This document shows, piece by piece, positions 1 to 7,298 of a stretch of DNA of 14,139 nucleotides. The notes below the pieces were generated by a model. The model saw only the letters and a list, made by a program, of their open reading frames with translations, was not told the DNA's origin and did no database searches. Source of the stretch: Desulfobacteraceae bacterium. Lineage in GTDB: Bacteria; Desulfobacterota; Desulfobacteria; Desulfobacterales; Desulfosarcinaceae. The position numbers were made by a program, and so were the translations under genes. The DNA lies in the NCBI GenBank assembly GCA_027025615.1, contig JALVQM010000278.1:1-14139 (forward strand). The letters are read 5' to 3'. Within the stretch, counting starts at the first letter, position 1, and every line of letters starts with the position of its first letter.

Positions 1-1
1 T

Positions 2-1249
2 ACAATTGCCTCCTGGGCCATAACCAGTATATGGAAAGGCCCCTTGAGACGTTCACCTGCTTTTATAATTTCCGCCATTTTGGCCTGGCTTGCTGCAATT
101 GTATGGATAAATCTTGGCGGTTTCACCCTGGCAGGTTCTTGTTATGTAGTTCTTGTGCCTGGGGCAACATCCCTGGTCGTTATTTACGCCCCTAATTCCT
201 CTGGTGTTCGCTTAAAATGGGTCCTGGCACCCCTTATCGTTCTTACCAGCCTTTGGTTGAGTCAAATGAACAGCCAGCTATTTATCAATATCCGCGACTA
301 CTTGCTGCTTTCCAATCCTGTCGGCAGGACAATCAACGATTTCTATTACAGCTACACCATGTACCCGGCCAAGAGCTTCAAAAATTTTAGACAACAAATT
401 GTCCGAACCTGCCATTTGGAAAAGCCTCTAAAGCAACAATCTCCACTAGGCAAGGCCCTGATCCAAAACGATACTATACCTATCAGCGGCAAGTCACATT
501 CCCAAATGTTGATAAGCCCTTCAGGTCGCAAACTTGTCCTGTCCAGTCCTTCTGGAAAAAAGATGGAGGTAAATGCCCGGCAATTTATCAGTCAGCCCCT
601 CCAGGTTATTGAAGAATTTTCAAACTTGACAGACAACCTATCCAATTTACGTCAGATGACTTTCTACGGCCTGTTATTGGGCTTTCCGATTTTGCTCTAC
701 TTGACGGTATTCAATGGAGTATTGGGCTTTTTTTCTAATTTTACCGTCATGGACAGAGCGGCCCCGCTTACGGCGCTTTTTTGCCTGCTTTTGGGAGCTG
801 TGTTATTGTGGCCCGTTTACACAGGAACCCATACGGCAGCCACCCTGAACAGCAGGCAAATACAAAGCGCTCTTTCAAGCTCAAACTGGCAACTGCGTCT
901 GGCGGCTCTGCGGTCGATCGCAGAAAAACGTCTGGAAATAGCTGAATTTTCCGGACTTGGCGACATTATCGCCGATAGATCAGTTGCTGAGCGTTATTGG
1001 CTTGCAAAAACCCTGGGACTTAGTCAATCATCTGAGACTTTGAAAACTTTATACCGGATGATAGATGATCCCCACCCCAACGTTGTTTGCCAGGTTTTGG
1101 CTTCCCTGGCCGCCAGAAACGACAAAAACGCTATAAACCTTATTTACCGGAAATTAACTACAACCGGCCACTGGTATATCCAATGGTATGCATATAACGC
1201 CTTGAGGCGCCTGGGATGGAAACAGGGAAAATCAACGCGGCCTGCCTGA
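2..1249 (+). CDS. Membrane protein with C-terminal HEAT-like repeats, 5'-incomplete
   Basis: I do not recognise a named family. The frame is open from the window edge. A TTG at 44 (401 codons) is the first possible start, preceded by a modest AAGG, but the upstream codons read like a continuing basic cytoplasmic segment, so I treat the gene as truncated at its 5' end. Numbering from the TTG, hydrophobic segments lie at about 6-28, 30-50, 57-75, 206-230 and 241-260. A polar stretch at about 80-205 separates the two membrane blocks. Residues about 265-395 are helical with HEAT-like units (for example LRLAALRSIAEKR and PNVVCQVLASLAAR), which suggests a protein-binding tail. The 3' end overlaps the CPBP protease gene by 34 bp, so the two are probably co-translated and may work together. 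That link is inference only. Confidence 0.6.
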   Translation, partial: TIASWAITSIWKGPLRRSPAFIISAILAWLAAIVWINLGGFTLAGSCYVVLVPGATSLVVIYAPNSSGVRLKWVLAPLIVLTSLWLSQMNSQLFINIRDYLLLSNPVGRTINDFYYSYTMYPAKSFKNFRQQIVRTCHLEKPLKQQSPLGKALIQNDTIPISGKSHSQMLISPSGRKLVLSSPSGKKMEVNARQFISQPLQVIEEFSNLTDNLSNLRQMTFYGLLLGFPILLYLTVFNGVLGFFSNFTVMDRAAPLTALFCLLLGAVLLWPVYTGTHTAATLNSRQIQSALSSSNWQLRLAALRSIAEKRLEIAEFSGLGDIIADRSVAERYWLAKTLGLSQSSETLKTLYRMIDDPHPNVVCQVLASLAARNDKNAINLIYRKLTTTGHWYIQWYAYNALRRLGWKQGKSTRPA

Positions 1250-1863
1250 CTGCAGCCTGCGGAGCCATAATAATACTTGAAACCGGTCTGTGGGTGGCCT
1301 TGTCTCATTACCCTGAAGGCAAATGGCCCTTGCTGGCGGCAACCAGAATCCTGGAAACGGTGACTTGCATTGGTGCGGTCATCAAATTCGGAAACCTGTC
1401 GTTGCTGGGCTTAGGCCAGCGAAAATGGCTACCGGCAGCAATAAAGGGAGTCCACTGGGCTGTTGCTTTTGCCGCAATAAGCCTGGTCGCCTTTATAGGG
1501 GTATTGCTTATCGCAGGCATCAACCTTTTGCCCATGGTGCGGTTTGGAATGCCACCTGCTACGCCAGAACGTATCTGGCTCCTGGTTGTTGGAGGGGTTA
1601 TAGGACCTGTTGCCGAAGAAGTTTTTTTCCGGGGTATTGTCTATGGTTACCTTAGGCGTTGGGGTATAGCTTTAGCTTTATGCGGCTCAACAGCTTTGTT
1701 TGTCAGCCTGCATTCCGGAACAGGGTTTCCCTTCAATCAGTTGGTGGGTGGCTTGGTTTTCGGTTTGGCTTACGAAAAAAGCAAAAGCCTTGCAGCTCCC
1801 ATGGTAATTCATATAAGCGGAAATTTGGCCATTTTTACCATATCCTGGATACTGGCTACCTAA
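1216..1863 (+). CDS. CPBP family (CAAX-type) intramembrane glutamic protease
   Basis: Integral membrane protein of 215 residues carrying the three signatures of the CPBP/Abi family: EEVFFR (E134, E135, R139), FVSLH (F162, H166) and HISGN (H199, N203). In this family the paired glutamates and the histidines form the intramembrane active site. Several hydrophobic helices flank these motifs (about 9-30, 48-66, 80-103, 119-137, 150-165, 174-186, 194-212). The ATG is preceded by GAGG with an 8-nt spacer, which supports this start inside the 3' end of the upstream membrane-protein gene. The 34-bp overlap implies co-transcription. The substrate is unknown; family members include prenyl-protein proteases, bacteriocin-immunity proteins and exosortase-linked proteases, and nothing here selects among them. 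Confidence 0.85.
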   Translation: METGKINAACLTAACGAIIILETGLWVALSHYPEGKWPLLAATRILETVTCIGAVIKFGNLSLLGLGQRKWLPAAIKGVHWAVAFAAISLVAFIGVLLIAGINLLPMVRFGMPPATPERIWLLVVGGVIGPVAEEVFFRGIVYGYLRRWGIALALCGSTALFVSLHSGTGFPFNQLVGGLVFGLAYEKSKSLAAPMVIHISGNLAIFTISWILAT

Positions 1864-1944
1864 CGCCAGCGTTTAGTCAATAATCATGGTTTTCTGGTAT
1901 AAATCCGGCTGGCTGAAGCGCAGTTCGGGTTAGGTAAATACGCC

Positions 1945-2316
1945 TCACGATTTTATATCTACAAGAACATCTTCTATAGCTTTACTTATTCTTCCGATAT
2001 CAATAGGCTTGGCAATCGTTCCGGCGAATCCCACCTTTTTCAATTTTTCAGGCTCATACAAAGATACATGGCCGGAGAAGGCAAAAACAACGGCTTCCGG
2101 ATTTGCGGACTTGATTCGCTCACAAAGTTCAGTACCATCCATGTCCGGCATGATCAAATCCAGGAAAACGATGTCGACCTTGTTTGATTCCATGGCAGCC
2201 AATGCATCTGCACCGGATACCGCGGTAACTACTTTATGCCCCAGATTGGCTATTATCTGGGACATGATATCCACTTGATCAGGTTCATTGTCGATTACAA
2301 GTACGGTGGCGGGCAT
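1945..2316 (-). CDS. Single-domain response regulator (CheY-like receiver)
   Basis: A 123-residue protein made only of a receiver domain. The acidic pocket is D9/E11 in VIDNEPD, the phospho-acceptor is D53 in FLDLIMPDMDG, the switch Ser is S81 in FAFSGH, and the conserved lysine is K103 in AKPID. It has no output domain, so it would act by protein contact as in chemotaxis or a phosphorelay. An in-frame TTG 30 bp upstream would add ten residues (MFPFCKGGAP), but those codons contain a strong AAAGGGGGT Shine-Dalgarno placed 6 nt before this ATG, so the shorter form is chosen. No sensor kinase is visible in the window, which makes it an orphan. It lies downstream of the Smr gene on the same strand. 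Confidence 0.88.
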   Translation of the reverse strand: MPATVLVIDNEPDQVDIMSQIIANLGHKVVTAVSGADALAAMESNKVDIVFLDLIMPDMDGTELCERIKSANPEAVVFAFSGHVSLYEPEKLKKVGFAGTIAKPIDIGRISKAIEDVLVDIKS

Positions 2317-2322
2317 TGGGGC

Positions 2323-2331
2323 ACCCCCTTT
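2323..2331 (-). promoter_or_regulatory. Shine-Dalgarno deciding the response-regulator start
   Basis: On the minus strand this reads AAAGGGGGT and sits 6 nt before the ATG at 2316. It lies inside the ten extra codons that a TTG start at 2346 would add, so it favours the ATG. Confidence 0.65.
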
Positions 2332-2368
2332 GCAAAATGGAAACAAATCGACATTTATTTATTTTATT

Positions 2369-2396
2369 CCTATATCATAAATTAAATTTTATTCAA
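2369..2396 (-). promoter_or_regulatory. Possible sigma-70 promoter for the response regulator
   Basis: On the minus strand TTGAAT (2396-2391) and TATAGG (2374-2369) are separated by 16 bp in a very A+T-rich stretch after the Smr stop codon. Each hexamer matches the consensus at 4 of 6 positions. This would let the receiver gene be transcribed separately from the Smr gene, but matches of this quality are common in A+T-rich DNA. Confidence 0.28.
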
Positions 2397-2670
2397 CAAA
2401 TTTATCGTGTTTTATTTTTACAATGGTAGCGCCCCATCCACCGGCCTGGGCAGGCGCGTCACCAAAGGACTCAACCAGCCTGTGTTTTGACAGAAGTGCA
2501 TGGACCCTGCGACGCAAAACACCGCTACCTTTGCCATGGATTATTCGCAGGTGATATATACCCGACTGCAGACAGGCCAGCAGATAATCATCAAGCAAGG
2601 AAGGCAATTGACGCGGATCGAAAGTATGCAAATCAAGCACACCGTTGATAGGTAATTTGACAGGTTTCAT
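2389..2670 (-). CDS. Small Smr-domain protein
   Basis: The 93-residue protein is essentially one Smr domain, the module found at the C-terminus of MutS2 and in stand-alone Smr proteins that nick or bind branched DNA or act on mRNA. The diagnostic motifs are LDLH near the N-terminus (residues 12-15) and HGKGSGVLR at about residues 45-53, followed by GGWGATIVKIK at the C-terminus. The start ATG has no clear Shine-Dalgarno, but the domain begins directly after it and no better start exists. It is transcribed divergently from plsY across an 87-bp intergenic stretch in which I find no convincing promoter. The nucleic acid substrate cannot be told from the sequence. Confidence 0.85.
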   Translation of the reverse strand: MKPVKLPINGVLDLHTFDPRQLPSLLDDYLLACLQSGIYHLRIIHGKGSGVLRRRVHALLSKHRLVESFGDAPAQAGGWGATIVKIKHDKFVE

Positions 2671-2757
2671 AGTAAAACAGCGAGGGCTGCAGGTTGAATT
2701 TAAATACCATATTCCAACTAACTTGTCTCAATCTTTTCTTTGGTCTATGAACAGAAT

Positions 2758-3375
2758 ATGGCAACCTTTACCATTTTTATCATCGCGTCAGCTGGAGCTT
2801 ACCTGTTGGGATCGATTCCATGGGGCCTGATCCTTGTCCGTTTTTATTGCGGAGTCGACATCCGCAACCAGGGCAGTGGCAATGTCGGAGCTTCAAATGT
2901 ACGCAGATTGGCTGGAAACAAGTTAGGCTTGGTCACCCTGGTACTGGATGCCGCCAAGGGAGCACTGCCGACCTGGATTTCCCTGTCGCTTTCAAATTCA
3001 CTTAGCCCTGAATGGCATTCCTTGTTCATGGGGATAGTAGCGCTAGCGGCTGTCTGCGGACATCTTTTCCCCGCTTTCCTTGGATTCAAACCCAGCGGTA
3101 AAGGAGTGGCAACTGCTGCCGGAGCGTACATTGTATTGGCGCCTCTGGCCTTTTTGGCGGCCTTGCTAATATTTGTCATCCTGGTAAAGGCAAGCAAACG
3201 GGTATCGCCCGGATCCATGGCGGCTACTGGCGTATTGCCAATTGCTGTATGGCTGTTTTACGGCAATCCAATCCTGACGGCCACCACTTGTATCATCACA
3301 GCCTTGATATTGTACCGACATAAGGACAACATCAAACGCCTGCTGGCAGGCAGAGAACCTCGTCTTGACCGATGA
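2758..3375 (+). CDS. plsY: Glycerol-3-phosphate acyltransferase PlsY
   Basis: PlsY is a multi-pass inner-membrane enzyme that transfers the acyl group from acyl-phosphate to glycerol-3-phosphate, making lysophosphatidic acid as the first committed step of phospholipid synthesis. The 205-residue product shows the family motifs in order: LLGSIPWG near residue 15, GSGNVGASNV at about 40-49, GHLFPAFLGF followed by GKGVAT at about 101-119, and RHKDNIKRLLAG near the C-terminus. The phosphate-binding loop reads FKPSGKG rather than the usual FKGGKG, one residue longer. A TTG at 2740 would add six residues; the ATG at 2758 fits the usual PlsY N-terminus better, though neither has a strong Shine-Dalgarno. 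It converges with the ispH-ubiA gene, the stop codons being only 4 bp apart. Confidence 0.93.
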   Translation: MATFTIFIIASAGAYLLGSIPWGLILVRFYCGVDIRNQGSGNVGASNVRRLAGNKLGLVTLVLDAAKGALPTWISLSLSNSLSPEWHSLFMGIVALAAVCGHLFPAFLGFKPSGKGVATAAGAYIVLAPLAFLAALLIFVILVKASKRVSPGSMAATGVLPIAVWLFYGNPILTATTCIITALILYRHKDNIKRLLAGREPRLDR

Positions 3376-3379
3376 ACTA

Positions 3380-5122
3380 TCAGCATACCCTGGCAAGCAA
3401 GCAAAACAGCCAGGTCATTACCCCGGCCAGAACGAAAAGGCTTTCCACCGCAAATTCCAATTTTATTCCTGCAGGTTCCCAGTTATGCTGATGCCGCCAG
3501 GCAATAGCACCCAGTAACAGGGAGCATCCTGTCAGACCATAAGCCAAAACAGGGAGCAGGCCGGACAAGCCCCCGGCCAGCAAACCTAATACGGTAATAA
3601 TCAATACCGTATAAATGAGTTTAAAAGATCGAGCTTCGCCCAGGACTATGGCCAGGGTTTCTTTACCGACAATTCTGTCACCCTGCATATCAAGAATATC
3701 GAAAAACAGGGTCCTGCTGAAAACAAGACCTGCCGTCCATCCAAAGCCGGCCAAAACAGCCCAGCCTGAAAGATCACTTCCCCCAAGCACAGGCAGCAGG
3801 CTCGTAACAACTGACCAGGCCAGGGCTATAAGCAGTGTTTTTGAACCGGGGATGTCTCTCAACCGCCGGTATTTTAACCGGGGCCAAATACCAGGAGGCA
3901 GTATCTGGATATTGTAGGCCAGTCCCATGGCGCTCATTACCACCAGAACGGTGAAAGCCAACCAACCTATCCGGTATGCCGCAAACAACCCAAATGTTCC
4001 GGCAAGCAGGGCTACAGTAGCCAGCAGGCTTTTATGGGATGAATAAAATCTTTCACGATCCGGGCTGTTAAATCGATCTTCAGCCCTCCCTGTCAGATGG
4101 TTCAACATATGCATTGAAAGAACGTAAAAAATAGCCGTTAAAACGTGTTCTGCAACCAAGCGGCCTCTTTGCAGCTGCGAGGCTGCAAAAGCCAGGCAAC
4201 CGGCTCCCAGGGCGACATAAACATTGGTTAACAGCAGAACCCTCTGAAATGTAAGCCAGCTTCCGCCCAATCCCCTGCGACCGGACATGGGCAATCTTTC
4301 CACTTCCCGAAACACCTCTTTGATAATCCATGACGGGGTAGATGCTCCGGCGGTAATACCGATACTACGACAATCGGCAAGAGAATCTACTTCCAGTTCG
4401 GCCGCCGTTTCCACGTGAAAAGCGGTCTTTCCGTAATACGAAGCTATTTCTGCAAGTCTCCGGGTATTGCCGCTCTGTTTGCCGCCCACGACCACCAGGG
4501 CATCGACATGGGGGGCAATCTGTCTGACTTCCAGTTGCCGTTTTTCGGTCGAGTCGCAAATTGTGTTAAACATGCGGTAATGTGGGCGGTTATCTTCTAT
4601 CCATTCCTGGATTTGTTCAAACAGGCGGGTATTTTGGGTTGTCTGGGCCACAATAATTGCTCTTTCATACTCCGGCAGTCGAGCCAGACTTTCCAAACTG
4701 TTTACAACGTGCCCCCTGGACCCGGCATAACCCAATAGTCCGATAACTTCAGGATGATCTTCATCGCCGACGATAATTATCTCGCTGCCTTTTTCAGCCT
4801 GTTTGCGTATTATGGTCTGGACTTTTATTACCCTCGGGCAGGTAGTGTCGACCACTGTAAAGCCGGCAGCGCTCAATTCTTTTTTTACAACAGGCGGTAC
4901 CCCGTGAGCACGGATGAGGACGGTGCCGACACCTCGCCTGGGAATGGAGTTGATAACCTTGATACCTTTTTCAGCGCAAAGGTCAAGCACCTGGGGATTA
5001 TGAATCAAAGGACCATAAGTATATATGGGCGGCTTATACTTTCCGGGAGCGTCAAAGACCATCTCCACCGCCCGCCGGACCCCCATGCAGAAACCGGCGG
5101 TCTTGGCAACAACTATCTTCAT
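3380..5122 (-). CDS. ispH: IspH (HMBPP reductase) fused to a UbiA-type prenyltransferase domain
   Basis: The 580-residue protein has two modules. Residues 1-280 are a complete IspH, the [4Fe-4S] enzyme that makes IPP and DMAPP from HMBPP in the MEP pathway. The three cluster cysteines are C12 (GFCMGVRRAV), C95 (TTCP) and C189 (ICDST). H41, H73, H123, E125, the S217-G-N219 pair and S261 match substrate-binding positions. Residues about 290-580 form a multi-helix membrane domain of the UbiA superfamily. Its second Asp motif is intact (D475-xx-D478-xxx-D482, then TLAIVLG). The first motif, normally NDxxDxxxD, reads NHLTGRAED (341-349), so two of its three aspartates are missing. Bacterial IspH is normally about 280-320 residues, so this is roughly double. 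It is the last gene of the parA-led run, 12 bp after cooT. The IspH role is secure; the substrate and activity of the second domain are not. Confidence 0.9.
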   Translation of the reverse strand: MKIVVAKTAGFCMGVRRAVEMVFDAPGKYKPPIYTYGPLIHNPQVLDLCAEKGIKVINSIPRRGVGTVLIRAHGVPPVVKKELSAAGFTVVDTTCPRVIKVQTIIRKQAEKGSEIIIVGDEDHPEVIGLLGYAGSRGHVVNSLESLARLPEYERAIIVAQTTQNTRLFEQIQEWIEDNRPHYRMFNTICDSTEKRQLEVRQIAPHVDALVVVGGKQSGNTRRLAEIASYYGKTAFHVETAAELEVDSLADCRSIGITAGASTPSWIIKEVFREVERLPMSGRRGLGGSWLTFQRVLLLTNVYVALGAGCLAFAASQLQRGRLVAEHVLTAIFYVLSMHMLNHLTGRAEDRFNSPDRERFYSSHKSLLATVALLAGTFGLFAAYRIGWLAFTVLVVMSAMGLAYNIQILPPGIWPRLKYRRLRDIPGSKTLLIALAWSVVTSLLPVLGGSDLSGWAVLAGFGWTAGLVFSRTLFFDILDMQGDRIVGKETLAIVLGEARSFKLIYTVLIITVLGLLAGGLSGLLPVLAYGLTGCSLLLGAIAWRHQHNWEPAGIKLEFAVESLFVLAGVMTWLFCLLARVC

Positions 5123-5134
5123 GGCGGCAATCTG

Positions 5135-5320
5135 TTAGGGCTTCAGATATACTTTATGGTCTACCAGCGAAAGAGCGTGGATAGAAGCCTTGACAAATTT
5201 TTGTTCACCGAAAATATTAACCAGCTTCAATCCGTCTTCAGTAGGTTCAATTGTATCTACCGCTTCCATGATAAGGTGTTGATCATTATTTTCGATCAGG
5301 TATGCATTTGCTTCACACAT
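5135..5320 (-). CDS. CooT-family nickel-binding protein
   Basis: A 61-residue protein starting MCEANAYL and ending in the typical FGEQKFVKA..HALSLVDHKV pattern of the CooT family. CooT of Rhodospirillum rubrum is a small nickel-binding dimer linked to maturation of carbon monoxide dehydrogenase, and its Cys2 is implicated in metal binding; Cys2 is present here. The reading frame is open 48 bp further upstream, but a GGAGGG Shine-Dalgarno stands 5 nt before this ATG, which also gives the conserved MCEA N-terminus. It sits between the DUF3842 gene (25 bp) and ispH-ubiA (12 bp) in one transcription unit. No CO dehydrogenase gene is visible, so its partner enzyme is unknown. Confidence 0.85.
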   Translation of the reverse strand: MCEANAYLIENNDQHLIMEAVDTIEPTEDGLKLVNIFGEQKFVKASIHALSLVDHKVYLKP

Positions 5321-5325
5321 GGTAT

Positions 5326-5331
5326 CCCTCC
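5326..5331 (-). promoter_or_regulatory. Shine-Dalgarno deciding the cooT start
   Basis: GGAGGG on the minus strand, 5 nt before the ATG at 5320. It excludes the 16-residue longer reading and leaves cysteine at position 2, the metal-ligand position of the CooT family. Confidence 0.75.
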
Positions 5332-5345
5332 AATCAATAAATTCA

Positions 5346-5780
5346 TTAACTGTGGCCGTCTTTTTCAATCAATGGCCGCAGGTGTTGTTCTATCAGAATT
5401 TCGACCAGATGTGGCAGTGGATCATCGCAAACCCCTACCACGAAAACATTTTCCTGAGTCAATGGCAGCAAAAACTTGACAGCCGGACTTGAGGTTACTG
5501 CTTCGGACATTGCCGCAGTAACCTCACCCATCATGGAATGAGCCAGTACAATTCCAAGGGGACCAAGAATCACATCCGCTTCAGGGGCCATACGTACTAT
5601 CGCGTTTTCACCGGACGCCCCCCGGTTTGCTTTGGCTTTAAGCATTTGAGCCGTAGCAATGGCGTTTGTTCCCAAAGCCATGATTTCGATTGCTTCACCG
5701 AAAACATCTTTAAGCTTTTTTATAATTGTACTGCCAATGCCTCCGCCTTGCCCATCAATTACACAAACTTTTTTCATCAT
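5346..5780 (-). CDS. DUF3842 family protein
   Basis: The 144-residue product matches the pattern I know for DUF3842: VCVIDGQGGGIGSTII at the N-terminus, then EIMALGTNAIATAQMLKA, GASGENAI, and ADVILGPLGIVLAHSMMGE. The first motif resembles a glycine-rich dinucleotide-binding loop after a beta strand, so a Rossmann-like fold is likely. No biochemical function is established that I know of. Two ATG codons stand in tandem at 5780 and 5777; an AGG just upstream fits either. It precedes cooT by 25 bp. The adjacency suggests a role related to nickel or a metallo-enzyme, but this is inference. Confidence 0.82.
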   Translation of the reverse strand: MMKKVCVIDGQGGGIGSTIIKKLKDVFGEAIEIMALGTNAIATAQMLKAKANRGASGENAIVRMAPEADVILGPLGIVLAHSMMGEVTAAMSEAVTSSPAVKFLLPLTQENVFVVGVCDDPLPHLVEILIEQHLRPLIEKDGHS

Positions 5781-5831
5781 ACCTGGTTTCCGTATTTCTC
5801 AACTCGGGCAGTGGATATTCCAATCGTTGGA

Positions 5832-6350
5832 TTATAATTTATCAATTACTCTCTTTTTCTGGCGCATCTTTTTTGAAAGTCTGCGGGAAGGTCCCTTTTT
5901 ACGAGTATTGAGTCTTCGTTGTACTTCCGGCTCTTCTTCAGGTTCGCCATTAACACCCATCATTTCAACCAGGACCAAACGTTGTTCAAAAGTTTCACTT
6001 TCCAGGCTTTCGGCTCCGGCGCCTTCGGCAAATCCGGCTACTTCACGATCGGAACTTACCACAAGTAATCTTTCACCCTTATGCTTGACCATCGCCTTTA
6101 TCAACGAATCAGCTGTTTGTCCGGGTCCTGAAAAACGAATATCAATTCCCCGTTGCCGGTCACGTCGCGACGCTCCCACCGGGCCGCCGGCACCATCGAA
6201 AACCACAGTAATCCTGTGTCCCTTTACCTTTTTATAGGCTGCCAGAAGCTTTATCAGGGCCATGCGGCCGGCTTCCAGGTCCCGGCTGTCCACCCGGGCA
6301 AGCTCTCTGGACCTACGTATCAGATTGTAGCCGTCTATGATTATGTGCAT
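5832..6350 (-). CDS. NYN-domain (YacP/Rae1-like) endoribonuclease
   Basis: A 172-residue protein with a PIN-like NYN fold of the YacP/DUF901 family. The N-terminus reads MHIIIDGYNLI (D6, N9 are typical metal or substrate ligands), followed by TVVFDGAGG (D52), TADSLI (D81) and VVSSDREV (D101), the expected set of acidic residues. The C-terminal ~40 residues are strongly basic, probably binding RNA. Bacillus Rae1 is a ribosome-associated endonuclease of this family, so mRNA or ribosome-linked cleavage is the best guess. The gene lies 13 bp downstream of parB and 51 bp upstream of the DUF3842 gene. No strong Shine-Dalgarno precedes the ATG, consistent with coupling to parB translation. Confidence 0.85.
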   Translation of the reverse strand: MHIIIDGYNLIRRSRELARVDSRDLEAGRMALIKLLAAYKKVKGHRITVVFDGAGGPVGASRRDRQRGIDIRFSGPGQTADSLIKAMVKHKGERLLVVSSDREVAGFAEGAGAESLESETFEQRLVLVEMMGVNGEPEEEPEVQRRLNTRKKGPSRRLSKKMRQKKRVIDKL

Positions 6351-6363
6351 TGTAAGGTCAATG

Positions 6364-7281
6364 TCAAAGGTTGCCGCGCTCTGGATTCAATATGTCCAAT
6401 ACCCGCTGCAGATCCTGGTCGCTGTAAAACTCGATTTCCACTTTCCCCTTTTTCCCACGGCGCTTTATTTGCACCTTGGTACCGAAACGGCGAGACAAAT
6501 CATCTGCCAGGCTGGTATAAAATGTGTCGGCGCTGTCAGGTTGGCTGGGTTTGTCTTGCTGGATGGTTTTGCGCAGCTTCTTAACCAGGGACTCTGTTTG
6601 ACGCACAGAAAGCCCTTTTTCTATAATTGCTCGCCAGACAGCAGTTTGCTGGGTTTCAGTTTCAGCTCCCAGCAAAGCTCTGGCATGCCCCATTGAAAGT
6701 TTGCCATCCATGATACTGGCTTTGATCGGCTCCGGCAACTGGCGTAGACGCAGGAAATTGGCAACCGCCGAGCGGCTCTTGCCGACCCGGCCTGCAGCCT
6801 CTTCCTGGGTAAGGTTGAATTCGGTTATCAGACGATGGTAAGCTTCGGCCTCTTCCATAGGGTTAAGATTTTCCCGCTGGATATTTTCGACAATGGACAT
6901 CTCTATCATTTCAGCATCGGAAACATCCTTGACCAAAACCGGCACCGTGGTTAATCCGGCTAACCTGGCTGCCCGCAGGCGACGCTCTCCTGCAACCAAT
7001 TCATATCCGCCCTCTGTAAGGGGGCGTACCAGCAGGGGCTGCAACACTCCCTGGGTCCTGACCGACTCTGCAAGCTGCTCTAACTCCTCGGCGGAAAACT
7101 TCAATCTGGGCTGAAATGGGTTGGGTACGATCCGGTCCAGGGGGCACTGAAAAAAAACCTTGTTACCCAATGATTTGTCTGAGACAGCAGAAGGCATATC
7201 CGGGATCAGAGCCTCAAGGCCTTTCCCCAAAGCCAATTTTTTACGTTTTTTGACGGTGGCCGTTTTGCTTTTTGTGCTCAT
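6364..7281 (-). CDS. parB: Chromosome partitioning protein ParB
   Basis: ParB/Spo0J is the CTP-dependent clamp that loads at parS sites and spreads, acting with ParA to segregate the chromosome origin. The 305-residue product has the ParA-stimulating N-terminal motif LGKGLEALIP (18-27), the CTP-binding motifs GERRLRAA (98-105) and ENIQREN (132-138), a helix-turn-helix from about 155 to 178 (LTQEEAAGRVGKSRSAVANF), and a C-terminal dimerisation region. It starts 17 bp after parA. The neighbours are housekeeping genes, so this is the chromosomal and not a plasmid system. No convincing parS sequence is present in the window. Confidence 0.96.
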   Translation of the reverse strand: MSTKSKTATVKKRKKLALGKGLEALIPDMPSAVSDKSLGNKVFFQCPLDRIVPNPFQPRLKFSAEELEQLAESVRTQGVLQPLLVRPLTEGGYELVAGERRLRAARLAGLTTVPVLVKDVSDAEMIEMSIVENIQRENLNPMEEAEAYHRLITEFNLTQEEAAGRVGKSRSAVANFLRLRQLPEPIKASIMDGKLSMGHARALLGAETETQQTAVWRAIIEKGLSVRQTESLVKKLRKTIQQDKPSQPDSADTFYTSLADDLSRRFGTKVQIKRRGKKGKVEIEFYSDQDLQRVLDILNPERGNL

Positions 7282-7298
7282 GGGCTTGCCTAAACCTG

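Noticed and set aside
1864..1944. Terminator between the CPBP gene and the response regulator
   Set aside because: Short inverted repeats occur (for example AACGC-CA-GCGTT), but no stem is followed by a T-run on either strand.
4407..4422. parS-like sequence around CACGTG inside ispH-ubiA
   Set aside because: Only about 11 of 16 bases match the parS consensus and the match is off in both outer arms; the bases are explained by the FHVET codons. No better parS candidate was found near parAB.
4754..5479. 241-codon plus-strand ORF
   Set aside because: It is antisense across ispH-ubiA, cooT and the DUF3842 gene, all of which have conserved motifs in their own frames; it has no Shine-Dalgarno and no recognisable domain.
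5659..6237. 192-codon plus-strand ORF
   Set aside because: It is antisense to the NYN ribonuclease and DUF3842 genes, serine/proline-rich and low in complexity, as expected of a shadow frame.
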